Origin: Datisca glomerata
Lineage: Eukaryota > Streptophyta > Magnoliopsida > Cucurbitales > Datiscaceae
Direction of reading: 5' to 3'
Assembly (NCBI GenBank): GCA_003255025.1
Contig: QANY01002299.1
Location: 1-64,000, forward strand
DNA: 64,000 bases
Below, in pieces: positions 35,290-46,979 of the stretch. The notes under the pieces are model-generated. The model did no database searches. It was given only the letters and a program-made list of their open reading frames with translations, and was not told where the DNA came from. The position numbers were made by a program, and so were the translations under genes. Every line of letters begins with the position of its first letter. Positions within the stretch are counted from its first letter, which is position 1.

Positions 35290-35544
35290 TAACAAGACTG
35301 AAAACGTGTGTTAAGACTAACAGTCTGTCTTCTCTATCATTTATGTCATAAAAAACTAATAAGTGCATCTTCAGATGAATCAAACTGGTAAGTGCAATGC
35401 AAAATTGCTAACATTTTGTAGATGTGGAGAAATTAGGGGAAAAAAACATTTTTATTTACTTGTATTAAATATTTGCTCTATCAGGCTTCTTTTTAGTCTT
35501 CTGCCACCAATTACCATCCTCAACAGAGAGAAGCAAAAGAGAAA
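35290..35544 (+). promoter_or_regulatory. Remaining upstream region of the acyltransferase pseudogene
   Basis: Only about 255 bp separate the LINE poly(A) tail from the ATG at 35545. A TATTAAATATT tract near 35463 is the only TATA-like sequence. The LINE insertion has probably replaced or displaced the distal promoter. Confidence 0.35.
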
Positions 35545-36770
35545 ATGGAGAATGGAATATACAACTTCTTCAAGGTATGGTTCGCAGTTTTCTTATCCCT
35601 ATACTATTGTTACTTAATTTGCAAAAAAGTCCCTATAGGTTCTCTCAGTTTCTTATTACTCCTCCAATTGTCTTCCTCTTTCTGTTCCTTCCTCTCAGAC
35701 TCCAATCCGTACATCTTGGAGGTGGCACTGCTTTTTTCATAGCTTGGTTTGCTACCTTTAAGCTCTTACTCTTGGCTTTTGGTAAATGTCCTTTATCTTC
35801 TAACCCACCAATCTCTCTTGCACGATTTATGACTATCGGTTGCTTACCCATTGAAATCCCTATAATTATTCATATCCCCAAATTCATTCGAGAATTTAAA
35901 TTAGACCAAATTTGAGACACACCCATCTCTCCCAAATACACATCTAAAGGGCCAAAACAGAGAAACCCCATAAGAGAAATCAATTATAACTAAAATGAAA
36001 GAAATCCCCGATAAGAAATTTGTTAATGACCAGAATGAGAAGCACTCATCACTGAAAAATTCAGATTTCAGTGACCAAATCAAAAAACGCCAATCTGCGT
36101 TTCTAACTTGTGTAATAAAGGGAGTGATTCTTGCCGTTTTGATTGGTGCCATAGATTTCAAAGCTCATTTGCATCCGAAGCTTTTGCTCTCCCTCTATTG
36201 CTTATACATATACTTGCTCCTCGAAATCCTCTTGGACATGGCGACTGCCCTCGCTCGAGCGGCGTTAGGCGTAGACATTGAGCCGCACTTCAACAAACCG
36301 TATCTCTCCACCTCACTGCAAGACTTTTGGGGGAAGCGGTGCAATCTAATGGTCAGCAAAATCCTCCGCCCTACCGTGTACGAGCTGACAAGGGATTGGG
36401 CATCGAAGTTTGTGGCAGGAAGTCGGCTCTCGTCCTAGCTGTCTTGGCGTCATTCACAGTTTCCGGGATCATGCATGAGCTTATCTACTATTATATTGGG
36501 CGGATGTGGCCCACGTGGGAGGTGACGTGGTTTTTTATCCTCCATGGATTGAGCTTATGTGTGGAGATCGGGTTGAAGAAGGCGTTTAGAGGGAAGTGGC
36601 GGTTGCCGTGTGTAATATCGGGGCCGTTAACGGTTGGGTTTGTGATGGGAACCAGCTTTTGGCTGTTTTTTCCACCGTTTGTACGGTGTAGAGCGAATGA
36701 TAGGATGTTGGAAGAGTACGCGGTTGTTGGCGCCTTTCTGAGGAATGTCACCCGCACGTTAATCGTATGA
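35545..36770 (+). pseudogene. Wax-synthase/sterol O-acyltransferase (ASAT)-like pseudogene, copy B
   Basis: The single-exon layout and length (about 1.2 kb, some 350-400 codons) fit the plant wax-ester synthase/acyl-CoA:sterol acyltransferase family, multi-pass ER enzymes of the MBOAT superfamily. Visible family features are an N-terminal MENGIYNFFKVWFAVFLSLY; FHLGG-like 'VHLGGGTAFFIAWFATFKLL' near 35716; FWGKRCNLMVSKILRPTVY near 36328; and the histidine motif GIMHELIYYY near 36464. It is broken by a frameshift at about 35640-35690, an in-frame TGA at 35913-35915, another frame change before 35995 (TAA at 35971), and a frameshift at about 36420. The C-terminal part reads cleanly to TGA at 36768. 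The frameshifts could be checked against reads, but at least four lesions argue for a dead gene. Confidence 0.85.
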
Positions 36771-37974
36771 TTCCTTGTCATTTATAGCAATCATTGGCTA
36801 ATATGTTTGAAGATTAACACTAGAAATACCAATTTTTTGCAGTACTGTCCCGGTGTTGACATGATTGGAGTTAATCACACCAAACCTCACTCTTTACATG
36901 AATGATGTGAATATAAGCTGTTGAAAGAAAACCTTCTATTATGTGCGGAGTGAAAAAGTACTTCTTACATTTATTAAGTAATTTAATTCTAAATTCACTG
37001 TCGAAGATCAATTTCATCATCTTTTGAGACTGAAGACCATCATCATAAATGAAAATGGTCATTGTTTTTCTTTATTAGAAAGGGTCAATGTCGAAATGAG
37101 GTCTCTCACTTTGGATGAAGAATAGAGACTTCATTCCAATAGTGAAGATCTGACTTTATAGAAAAAATATCACATATTAAACTTTTTTAAATCTCCGGAT
37201 CAATAAATTTGAACTTTTTTCTGTAGGAAATATGAGCAAGACAATGTGCTAGTCAGTTGGGGGACCGGAGAAATTTGTAATAGGAAAGAAAGACACTCTA
37301 GTAACTTTTGTAAGCAATTTGATGAACAAGGACAACGTACTAATATATTCTTGTTAGCAAAAGGTCTCCTTGTGTTGGAATTGTGAGATGCTTGTTGTAC
37401 ATTTTGACAAGCCTGAGTTTCTTGACTATATATAAAACCTAGATTTGACAAACATAGTGAAGTGGCACAATTGCTTAAAAATCAATGAACTGGCACTAAA
37501 AACATATTAGAGCCTGAATATATTAGAACATATTAGAACATCACAATAATATGATTTACACTGGCCTTAATATGTTCTTTTATACCTATTCCCTTCATTT
37601 CTAATGTCAGAACCTTAATATTAGTTAGCTCTCAAACTGAAACAACATTCTAATATTAATCTTCTGTCTTCTTTTAATTTTTTTCTTCACTGCATGAGTT
37701 TGTCTTTTCCTCCCCTATCTTCACAATTTGATCCTCTCTATTTGTAGTAAAACTACAACACCCTTCCTTTCTTCCTTTTTTTCTTAAACCTTTTTCCGTC
37801 CATTTCAATCTTCATAATTTGTCTTTCAACTCTCAACCCCTCCTTTTCGCCGTCACATGTAGTGCATTTTTGTTAAAAATAATGTTTTGCATTATAACAT
37901 TTTAAAATAGAAATTAAATAAAATTATTGTAATACAACAATTATGAAGTTATCAATGAAAATTTTATTATCAAT
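36771..37974. other. 3' flank of the acyltransferase, copy B
   Basis: Collinear with 249-1560 in copy A. No supportable gene. It ends where TTATTATCAA is joined to GTTCTAAAACATGC, the point at which about 1.1 kb of copy-A sequence is absent. Confidence 0.6.
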
Positions 37975-39120
37975 GTTCTAAAACATGCATAGGATAGGTA
38001 GGCCTTACACTTTGAACCTTCTCTTGTATAAGTATATTTACTTTACTGGCTGATCAGTATGCGTGATGTCCTTGAACTATTCGGTATTTTACATAAATGA
38101 TGACATACTACACACATGAGTCATCCATGATATAGTTTAGTTCTCATGTTTATGTTCGTTTTGGCCATGAACATCCTCCTGATTCTGCAAGAGTGTCTAA
38201 ATAATTACGCCCTTACAATTCACATAGAAGCAACCCATTTTCACTCTCACAAAAGTGATTTCTTAATTTAAGAGTAAACATGCATTACTTCACTCGAATC
38301 TCAGATTTTTTGACACATAAGAATCATTAAAAGCACAGCTTAACCAATCTCCAACGAGTATCGGTACTTTCATCATAAGAATGGATATGAAAAATCTTCA
38401 CAATGATCTAGCTAAGTTTATACAATTAGATTGTCTCTTTAAATCTAGATCTTGGGATCTCTAGTCAACTAAGTTAGACTTCCAATATATCAACTTATTC
38501 TTACATGAGCTTTAGTCTCATTCCCGTCAACGAATTTTCAACTAACCCTATATTTAACCATTTAGTTAGCGGATTCGCAATGTTATCCTTAGACTTCACA
38601 TAGTCAAGAGCAACAAACCTTATCAAATGTTGTTTGTTAATGGTATTATATCTAGGACAAATGAGTCTAGACTTACCATTATACATATTGTTTTGTCCTT
38701 TTCATAACACTTTGACTATCACAGTGTATGTAGTTTGGTGGCATAGGCTTTGGCCATCTTGGAATATCCTCTAGGAATTGGTGTAACCATTATTTGTTCA
38801 AAGCTATAAGCTTGGATTTCATAGTGGATCTAGCTATAACAATCCATTTTGAGGATATTAATACTATGACAATGTCTCCTAGTATGAAGCCATATCATCT
38901 TCTTCGATTCGAAGTCGAATAATAAGATCTTCGATGTTAATTTTCTTTCGTTTATGCTTGAGATGGTTCTTGAAATCCTTTCATACATGAGGTAATTTCT
39001 CAACAATGACAGCCATGCAAGCCACATACACCTAACACCATCCCCTTAGCATGAATCTCTTGCAAAATAATATGAAGTTCTTGGACTTGATTGATCATCA
39101 TTTTTGAATTCACCATGTTA
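37975..39120 (-). mobile_element. Degenerate Ty1/copia relic: gag fragment fused to RNase H end (copy B)
   Basis: Counterpart of 2649-3780. On the minus strand 38501-38686 encodes the RNase H tail (MYNGKSRLICPRYNTINKQH, DYVKSKDNIANPLTKWLNIG), and 38830-39110 the gag fragment. The same gag-to-RNase H join as in copy A shows the deletion is ancestral. Confidence 0.78.
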
Positions 39121-39214
39121 AATTATAGTGATACAACAATTACCAAATTAAATAGTATTATCAAAATAAATATACATCCACAGAATAACAATATATTTTT
39201 TTACCAGACTATTA

Positions 39215-40410
39215 AATAATTTAATTGAATAGTTCAAGTAGTGTAACATATCTCTACTCGAAGACTTCAACTAGTAATAAATGTCTACTTTATAGAAGTA
39301 ATGTAATAAAAAATAACTATTTAAAATATTCAAGTTGTTAGAAATATCTCCTTGAAAACTTCAAGTAGTGAAACATATCTACTTGAAAATTTCAAGTTGA
39401 TTGAAATAGTTGTTTGAAGATTCAAGTAGTTAAATATTTATATGAAGGTTTCAAGTTGAAGAAACATATACTTAAATATTTAAGTTTGAAGAATTATCTA
39501 CATAAACACTTCAGGTACTCAAACATATATATTTGAGGGGTTCAACTAGTAAGGAATTTCTACTTGAAGAGTCAAGTAGTCATAAATCATTCCATGAAGG
39601 CTTCAAGTTATAAAAAATACACATTTGAAGACATAAAGTAGTCAAACATATCAACTTGAACACTTTAAGAGAAATGTATACTTAAGGACTTGAAGTAATC
39701 AAAGATATCTTCTTGAATACTTCAAATTGATCGAAATATTTACTTGAAGATTTCAAGTTATCATAATATATAATTAGATACCTCAAGTAGTCACATATAT
39801 CTATATCAAGATTTGAAGTAGTATAACTGTATATTTGAAAAGCCAAATAACTATTTGAATGGTTTAAATTGTGAGAAATATCAACTTGACAAGTTAAAGT
39901 AGTCAATAATATCTATATGAAAACTTCAAGATGTTGGAAATATATACTTGAATACCTCAAGTAGTCAAATACATTTGCTTTGAGACTTCAAATAATAATA
40001 AAATATCTATTTTAAAAGTCAAGTAGTCACAAATAACTACTTCAAGAGTTCAAGTTGTCAAAAATATATATTAAAAATTTTAAGTAGCTGAACACATCCG
40101 CTTTATATAAGTATTTACTTGAAGACTTCTAATTATCAGAAATATATTATTGAAGACTTTCTAATAGTAAAAAATATATACATGAAGACTTCAAGTTGTT
40201 AGAAATATCTACTTGAATGCTTGAAGTAACGAATGTCTATTTAAAGAAGTCAAGTAGTCATAAATAGCTACATGTGAATGGGTTAAGTTGTGAAAAACAT
40301 ATACTTGATGACTTCAAGTAGTCGAACATATCTACTTGAAAACTTTTAGTTGAAAGAAATAGTTACTTGAAAACTTCAAGTTGTAAAAAAACATCTACTT
40401 GTTAATATTA
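39215..40410. repeat. 31-bp degenerate minisatellite array, about 38 units (copy B, upstream)
   Basis: Same unit as 7875-8800 (ACTTGAAGACTTCAAGT core). It is longer than in copy A: units around 40090-40400 are missing from A, where GTTGAACACATCTACTTAAAG joins straight to AGTAAGTGTTATAGATGTAA. Unit number is therefore polymorphic between duplicates. Confidence 0.85.
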
Positions 40411-42165
40411 GATGTTGAGTTACTCTGTATTTTTTTTATATTTTTTTTTCTAGGTACAACAAAGTAGTAAGTATTATAGATGTAATGAGATTATATTATT
40501 TTACTTGGTGATGTGATTGGTCCTAGATATAAAAGTGATACTCTATTATCTTGGCTACTTTTTTACTTAGTTTTATGTAATTGATTTATTTATATGAGTC
40601 ATGCCTAAAATTAATGAGACCCATATCAAAGCCAATAATATGTGCATAGAGTATGCCTACTCCTCACACATAAAATTAATCGAGTTTAAATGTTATTTTT
40701 GAGATTGTTGTAAGTGATATTGATAAATGAGGGGGTGTCAACCTAGTTGCGAGGTGCCTATGATAATAATGAAATCGATAATTAAATATCACAAAATAAC
40801 AAACACCGCTTGAGCTAAAACATTAAATCAATATCATATATCTAGCATATAGAACTTATATAAATAAAGTTAGAGAAAAAAATTAAGGTGATATATCTCA
40901 CAGAAGTCTGTAGGTTTAGTCGAGACTATCTGAGTTGAAGCACAACCGGCTGATTTTATTTAATTTTTAGGCTACTAGAAGATGGTGATCATTTAAGGCA
41001 CGATATATATTATTCAAAGGAAATAGAGAGACGACTTTACGGGTATGAGCTCAAAGCAATGTGTCTCACTGAATGAAGAGATATATGGCTTCAAAGCTTA
41101 CCAGTTTCTTTGTAATCTATCTTCATTTTCAGATCTCTTGCAGACAATTCAAAAATAAATTTCTCCTCCTTATGATCTTCTATTAACCATATAGATAGAT
41201 ATTTCAAGTTTATCATGACAGTGTTTTTCAAATTCTGAAAATTTTCTTTTAAAATTGAAACTTAATTGATGATAGGTTTGAGAAGATTTTAAAATATTTG
41301 CAATGATTGTCATCTCCAAGTTTTTATTACTGTTTTGGAAAAAATACAATGTCTACAATTGACGGTCTATATATGCATAAATATTCACATAACATATGAA
41401 ATAACTTATAGTTTTTTTATGAGAATGAGTTTTGGGACTGGTCGAGTGGTTGAAATGGTCCACGATTATATTACACAACCTTCTCAAACAATGGCTTCTT
41501 GCAACATGTACTTTATAGTTGACTTTTCCATATAATACGTGCAATTAATCTGTATTGATGAAACATAATTTGAATTAAAATATGAACGGACTTATCATCG
41601 AACTTAAACGAGCCCGATTCAATGGTTGTTTTGATTTAGATAACTTGGGTTCACATGAAAGGCTCTTGAACTTGTAAGATAAAAAAGCTTTTGAAATTTT
41701 GTGAAAAGAGAAACAAAAGAGTTTCAGAGTATGGCATGCTAGGTAAATTTGTCAACTAATTGGATTTAGTTATATCAAGGGTTAATTTTGAAAAGTTATA
41801 TTTATGGAAGGATTCTTAAAATGTCTCTCAAGTCATATCAGGTTAATATACTATAGTCACAGGTAAAGATAAATTGTAATTTATGTATATCAAATGATTG
41901 ATAATATATTAAAAACTTTCTTTTTTTCTTGGAATTTAAAATGGATGAGCACGAAATAGTAAGACATTGGAGGTTCGGTGTGTAATTTATCCAATATTGC
42001 TGAAGGAGCTATATGTATAGTTAGTGAAACTTGAGGAAGAGGGAGTTCAGGCAAAAGATATTGGAGGTTCGGTGTGTAATTTATCCAATATTTAATTTAT
42101 CTAAAGAATGCACTTTGCTGTGTTTTTTCATGTTAATAATTGTTTGATCTTTTTTATTTTAGTAG
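40411..42165. other. Long 5' flank of phylloplanin-like gene 1, copy B
   Basis: Collinear with 8800-10299, and homologous from about 41100 to the gene-2 flanks. Contains GAGTGGTTGAAATGGTCCAC near 41443 and, unlike copy A, keeps a stretch near 42000-42160 (GCTGAAGGAGCTATATG, GAATGCACTTTGCTGTG) also present upstream of gene 2. No supportable gene. Confidence 0.55.
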
Positions 42166-42973
42166 ATAATAATCAAAACACACTGCGATGCACGTGAAAT
42201 TAAATATTTATATTTTTAATCATAATTATTACTTATAATAATATTTTATTTATGTGAATTAAAAATAAATGCATTTAACACCATATTAATTATTTTCAAT
42301 TTATGCGCGTAAAATCAAGATAAAGTTACATTGTAATTATTTTCATTTACTAATATATTATTATCCAATAAAGTTGTAAGATATCATGCATATTTTCAGG
42401 AAAAAATTAAGAGAATATAGATGAAATATGCTCTCAAAATTTAAAAGAAAAAGTGACATCTTGAGAATTAGTTGTTAATTTCTTATTTTAGTTTAAACTT
42501 GCTTTTTTAAATTGATTTTCTTTGTAAAATTTATGTAACTATATTTATTTAATATATTAATTATACTAACATATAAATATAACATAACAAAATTTTCTAA
42601 AAATGTGTTATAATTGAGATATATTTTAAATTATATATTAAAGTTTTATAGATACAATTCACTTTATATTAAAATAAACTAGTACAAAATAGTAATTTTT
42701 CCTATAAATTTTTAATCAAATTAAAATTAGTATAAATTTTTATTTATTAATGACATAGTTTTCCTAAGTTCATTAAATTGGTTAACGAATTCAGAAAATT
42801 AATGCACACTTTTATTAATTTATCATAATTGTAAAAGTAACCAATTATTAAATACGACATATAAATTAGAAGATTATTTCAGGTAATGTATCAATAATAT
42901 GTGGACAAAAATTTCTAAAATGATTCTCATCTCATTCCCACTTTTAATATAGTATAGATTATAGATATAGATG
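42166..42973 (-). mobile_element. Non-autonomous Helitron-like insertion (copy B, complete)
   Basis: About 0.8 kb that interrupts the gene-1 flank between TTTTAGTAGA and GAGAGTATTC. The paralogous gene-2 flank reads CTAGTAGACATGAGAGTATT with no insertion. On the minus strand it starts TCTATATCTATAATC and TATACTATATTAAAAG. It ends with an imperfect GC-rich hairpin, CACGTGCATCGCAGTGTG, then TTTTGATTATTA. A TC start, a 3' hairpin and no target-site duplication suggest a Helitron. The exact CTRR terminus is not certain. No coding capacity. Confidence 0.55.
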
Positions 42974-43442
42974 AGAGTATTCTTGTGTATGTGAATGTGT
43001 TATATGTAGTATAAATCTCAAAAAATTAGTTGAAAAAGACTACAATACTAACTTTCTTAAAAGAATGAGATATTCACATCCCTAAAAATGGTTACTTATA
43101 AGTTTGAATTGTCTTTTCTTATTGAAAATATGATATAGAAATTTATCTTACAAAGAAATAACAGGAAAAAAACGAGAAGTGGTTATTAATGGTGGAAGGG
43201 CAATATAAGTTGGGCAAAGTTTGGTCATTGATCAATCAAGATATCAAAAGTCAGCAGAATTGTAAAAAAACCAGCAAATTTCTCCTCAACATCTTCAACT
43301 TGCTATATGAATATTAATTCTCTTTAAATGCATAGTTAAAACTTTTATTTTCTAGACCACATATAGTTCTCTGGCTATTGAAAAGTAAATTGCATTTGAG
43401 ATGATCAAGGGAACTACAGTGAACCAATTGAGTGAATACCTC

Positions 43443-43450
43443 TATAAATA
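43443..43450 (+). promoter_or_regulatory. TATA box of the phylloplanin-like gene
   Basis: A consensus TATAAATA lies 71 bp before the ATG at 43521, after CCAATTGAGTGAATACC. Transcription would be expected to start about 30 bp downstream, near 43475, leaving a leader of about 45 bases. Confidence 0.65.
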
Positions 43451-43520
43451 GTTCTATCCCTTCAGAATAATTCTTATACTAACAAAAAAAGTTCTATCTT
43501 TTCAATTCATTAAGAAATCA

Positions 43521-43961
43521 ATGGCTATCATGAATGTTCTTTCATTGCTTTTTGCTTCACTTTTGATTGCAGCAACATCTTCCGTTGCTCAATCAACTGT
43601 CGGTGTCCAACTTAATATTACAGGTCGACTTGTTTGCAACATTAATGGAAATCCAATTTTGGGTATCCTAGGAAGGCCATTGTCGGGTGTGAATGTTAGT
43701 CTTTCATGTGATGGAAGAACTGTTGCTTCAGCAGTGACTAATAGCCTTGGAGTTTTTCAAATAACGGTCAATGCCACAAATCTCAATATTACTAACATAT
43801 TAGGATGTCAAGTTATTGTTCCACTACCTATTTCAGCAGACTGCAAACTTTTACCAAGCTCTGGAACTCTTCAAGCACCTATTACCCTTATCAATATTCT
43901 TCAAGGACCGTTAGCAACTGTTCTTGGCTTTGTGACAGGCATATTTCAGCTTGTGCGTTAG
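43521..43961 (+). CDS. Phylloplanin-like secreted protein (intact)
   Basis: An uninterrupted 146-codon gene, the only intact one seen here. Residues 1-24 (MAIMNVLSLLFASLLIAATS...) are a signal peptide with a probable cut after SVA or Q24. The mature part has four cysteines (39, 63, 96, 108) and the family pattern LVCNINGN, SLSCDGRT, a GxFQI tract and ILGCQVIVPLP, as in the phylloplanins/Pollen-Ole-e-1-like group. Tobacco phylloplanin is a small hydrophobic protein released to the leaf surface by glandular trichomes that inhibits fungal and oomycete germination; the same role here is inference. Four N-glycosylation sequons are visible (N32, N58, N84, N89). The gene has its own TATA box and poly(A) signal and no intron. 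The paralogues at 12185, 22762 and 60731 are broken. The start was chosen because it opens the signal peptide; a second Met lies at codon 4. Confidence 0.88.
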   Translation: MAIMNVLSLLFASLLIAATSSVAQSTVGVQLNITGRLVCNINGNPILGILGRPLSGVNVSLSCDGRTVASAVTNSLGVFQITVNATNLNITNILGCQVIVPLPISADCKLLPSSGTLQAPITLINILQGPLATVLGFVTGIFQLVR

Positions 43962-44076
43962 TATGCTACAATATTGTCTTCGATTATAGTTTTGTAAATT
44001 AAACTATAAAAGAGCCTATAGATAAAATATTATAAACAAACATGTCATAAAGAACTTGCTTGTTATTATTATTATA

Positions 44077-44082
44077 ATAAAA
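44077..44082 (+). terminator. Poly(A) signal of the phylloplanin-like gene
   Basis: AATAAA lies 116 bp after the stop codon, following TTATTATTATTAT. Copies A and both gene-2 pseudogenes keep related AT-rich sequence at the same place. Confidence 0.55.
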
Positions 44083-44109
44083 GCATACCATCTTTTTATG
44101 TTTTTAAGA

Positions 44110-45510
44110 CTTTTAGTAGAATTATAAGTTGAACATTTAAAGTTGTCATAGATATCTACTTAAGGACTATAAGTTCTAGTGATACATATTCTTCTCAACA
44201 AAAAAATGCCTATACTATGACTTCAAATGTATGTATATATCCAATTGTTGAGTGAAATAGCTAAACATATATACTTGAAACTTTACACTATAAAATAATA
44301 TGTACTTGAAGACTTCCAGTAGTTACACATATCTACTCGAAAACTTCACACATTATTCATATGCATCTTACAATTTAGAATAGCTGAGACATTGAGGAAT
44401 ATCCTAAAAATAATTTAGGGTATCGTTCTTATTCTATCTTAAAATTATCATAAATACCTACTCATGACTGCAAGTTGTAGTGCTGCAAATACTTCTCAAC
44501 AATTGTTAAAAACCAATTTTTATTTACATTATGACTTCAAATATAAATAAATATCCACTTTCTTAGTCAAATGGTTAAACATATATACTTGAAAATGTTA
44601 AGCTACCAAAAATATGTACTTGAAGATTTTCAGTAGTCACACATATCTACTAAAAAACATCACATTGTTAGAAATATATACTAAAAGAATTCAAGTAGTT
44701 AAACATATGTACTTAAAAACTTCAAGTTGTTGCAAATAGCTATTTTCAGACCAATCAATCAAACACACGTACACAAAGACTTTAAGTTATCACGAATATC
44801 AACCTAAATACTACAAGTAATCAGAAAATATTTACATGAAAACTTTGAGTTGTAGTGATGTAAATATTTCTCAACAAGATTTTAATAAATAAAATTGTAT
44901 ATACTTTAAGAATTCAAATAGTTATTAATATCTACTTCAAGATGTCAAGTAATGACAAATAATGACTTGAAGACTTTAAATAGTTAAAGTATCTAGTTGA
45001 AGACTTCAAGTAGTGAAACATGTATATTTGAAGACATTAAGTAGTGCGACACATGTACTTGAAACTTTCAGTAGTCAAACATATATACTTGAAGACTTGA
45101 AGTTGTTAGAAATATCAACATGAAGACTTTCAATAGCCAAATATGTTTACTTGAAAACTTCAAGTAGTGATAAATAGAGACATGAAGACATAAAATAATC
45201 AACCAAATATTTTGACTATGCATATTCATCAAATGTAAACCTAATTTATCAAGGGTCTAATGAAGATTGTTGAGTTAGTGACCAAATGCTATATGTTTGT
45301 TGGTTATAAAATTATAGACATTATTAAAGATGTTGTAATCAAAATGAAAAAAAAAACATTTTTGTGACATAGATATTTTTTATTTGGTAATGTAATTGAT
45401 CTCATACTATGTTTCAAGTTGTCAAACATATGTACTTAAATACTTCAAATATTAAAAAGTATCACCTTAATATTTCAAGTTAAAAATATCTACTTTTTTA
45501 TTTAACTGTT
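44110..45510. repeat. 31-bp degenerate minisatellite array downstream of the phylloplanin-like gene (copy B)
   Basis: Starts about 150 bp after the stop codon. Well-preserved units lie at 44990-45175 (AGACTTCAAGTAGTGAAAC, TACTTGAAACTTTCAGTAGTC and similar); more diverged units and short interruptions fill the rest. It is the same family as the upstream array at 39215-40410. Copy A keeps only about two units. Confidence 0.8.
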
Positions 45511-45869
45511 GATGAAAATTACAAAATTAGAAATCTTTATTTGCAATAGTTTTTATGTATTTTTTAGAGAAAATTATCAATTTGGCCAAGCTAGTTTGCC
45601 TCAAATATCATTTTGGTCATTGCATTTTAACAAATCTCAATTTGGCCATCTAACATTCAATGTTTTAATATGTTCATTTTATCACTCTCTGCTTGTTGTC
45701 ATCGATGGAGATGCTGACATGGCACTTTAAGTGCACAAATGGCACACATGAGATCCACAAATTGCATTGTCAACAAAAAACTCTTTCTTCCTCCTTCAAC
45801 AAATTTCCCTCTTTAATCTCTCTCTATTTTTTCACCACCCCTTTAATTAATTAAACACATCTTTAATTA

Positions 45870-46640
45870 TTTTATTTATTTTTTGGTTAAAGGCAAACAA
45901 ATTTTTATTGAACTAAAAGTATTACACTAGTACAAGGGGCATAGCCCAAGGACGACAAACACAAAGGAATCAAATAATTTTAAAAATAAAGACTAGCTAT
46001 GATATCACTAGAATTTAAAACTCTAATTTTTTAAATAAAGATAAGTCTTTCCCTAACCATAGAGCATATCTTCCTAGACAAAAACCGAGAATCCATAAAT
46101 TCCCTTGTAAATATTCCCCTCTTTCTTTCAAGCCAAAGACAATAGACAAAGCAAGAAAAATAAGTCTAGGATATAAATTTCCAATAGACTTGCTACTACC
46201 TAAGGAACCAAGTTAGAGAATAAGAGAAGACCAATTAAAATTTACAATAGCTCTCCCACATTTCCTCATAATAGGACCAAGAATATGAGCTACTTAATCA
46301 CAATCCAGAAAGAGGTGAGAGACTGATATCGATCCACACATGTAAAAAATACAATCTTCAGATATATCACGATCCCATTGTGAAACTCTATCTTTGGTAT
46401 TTAGCTTATTAAAAAGAGCTAACCAAAGGATAAAGGAACACTTAGGGATATACCCTAAGAACCAAACAACTTTATACCAAACAACTTCTGAAGTAACACC
46501 AATAAGCTCACTATATGTACGATCTGTTGAAAAATCACCACTGCCCCAAAGCCATTTATCTACATCATGCAGAACATGAATAGTAATATGTCTCGGAGAA
46601 AATACAGTCTCCAAGCTTGAATTTGGTCAAATCCACTGCC
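45870..46640 (-). mobile_element. 3' fragment of a LINE (zf-RVT region), copy B
   Basis: Counterpart of 13110-13860. 46294-46614 on the minus strand encodes GHIPKCSF-like YIPKCSFILWLALFNKLNTK and SVSHLFLDCD. Relative to copy A it has a 15-bp insertion (GGTATAAAG region near 46475) that repeats an in-frame VVWYK/VVWF segment, a small direct duplication. Confidence 0.8.
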
Positions 46641-46749
46641 CATCCTCAATATTTTATTTTCACTTCCACCTATTTGCTCCATTTTCACATTTTTTGCTTT
46701 CAAGATTTTTCACACCTTTTCACCCTCTGTGAATCAGACTACCATTCAA

Positions 46750-46771
46750 TTCTCTCTCTCTCTCTCTCGAT
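46750..46771. repeat. (CT)n microsatellite
   Basis: TTCTCTCTCTCTCTCTCTCG; copy A has only TTCTCTCTCG at the same place (13976), so the repeat expanded in B or shrank in A. Confidence 0.9.
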
Positions 46772-46979
46772 CATACAATTAAAGCTCCAAGCATATCAAA
46801 ATGTTGCTTTCCGTAAAGGTTTGAGGATCGCTTATGAGAATTCTTTCTTGGTGTTGTAACATCACTAAATATTACTAATTGATATCTTTCATTCTAAAGA
46901 AAAATAATTAATTTATTATGATGTCACCTAGACAATTAACGATTATATAGAAATGGAACAGTTACTTTTGACGGCCTTA

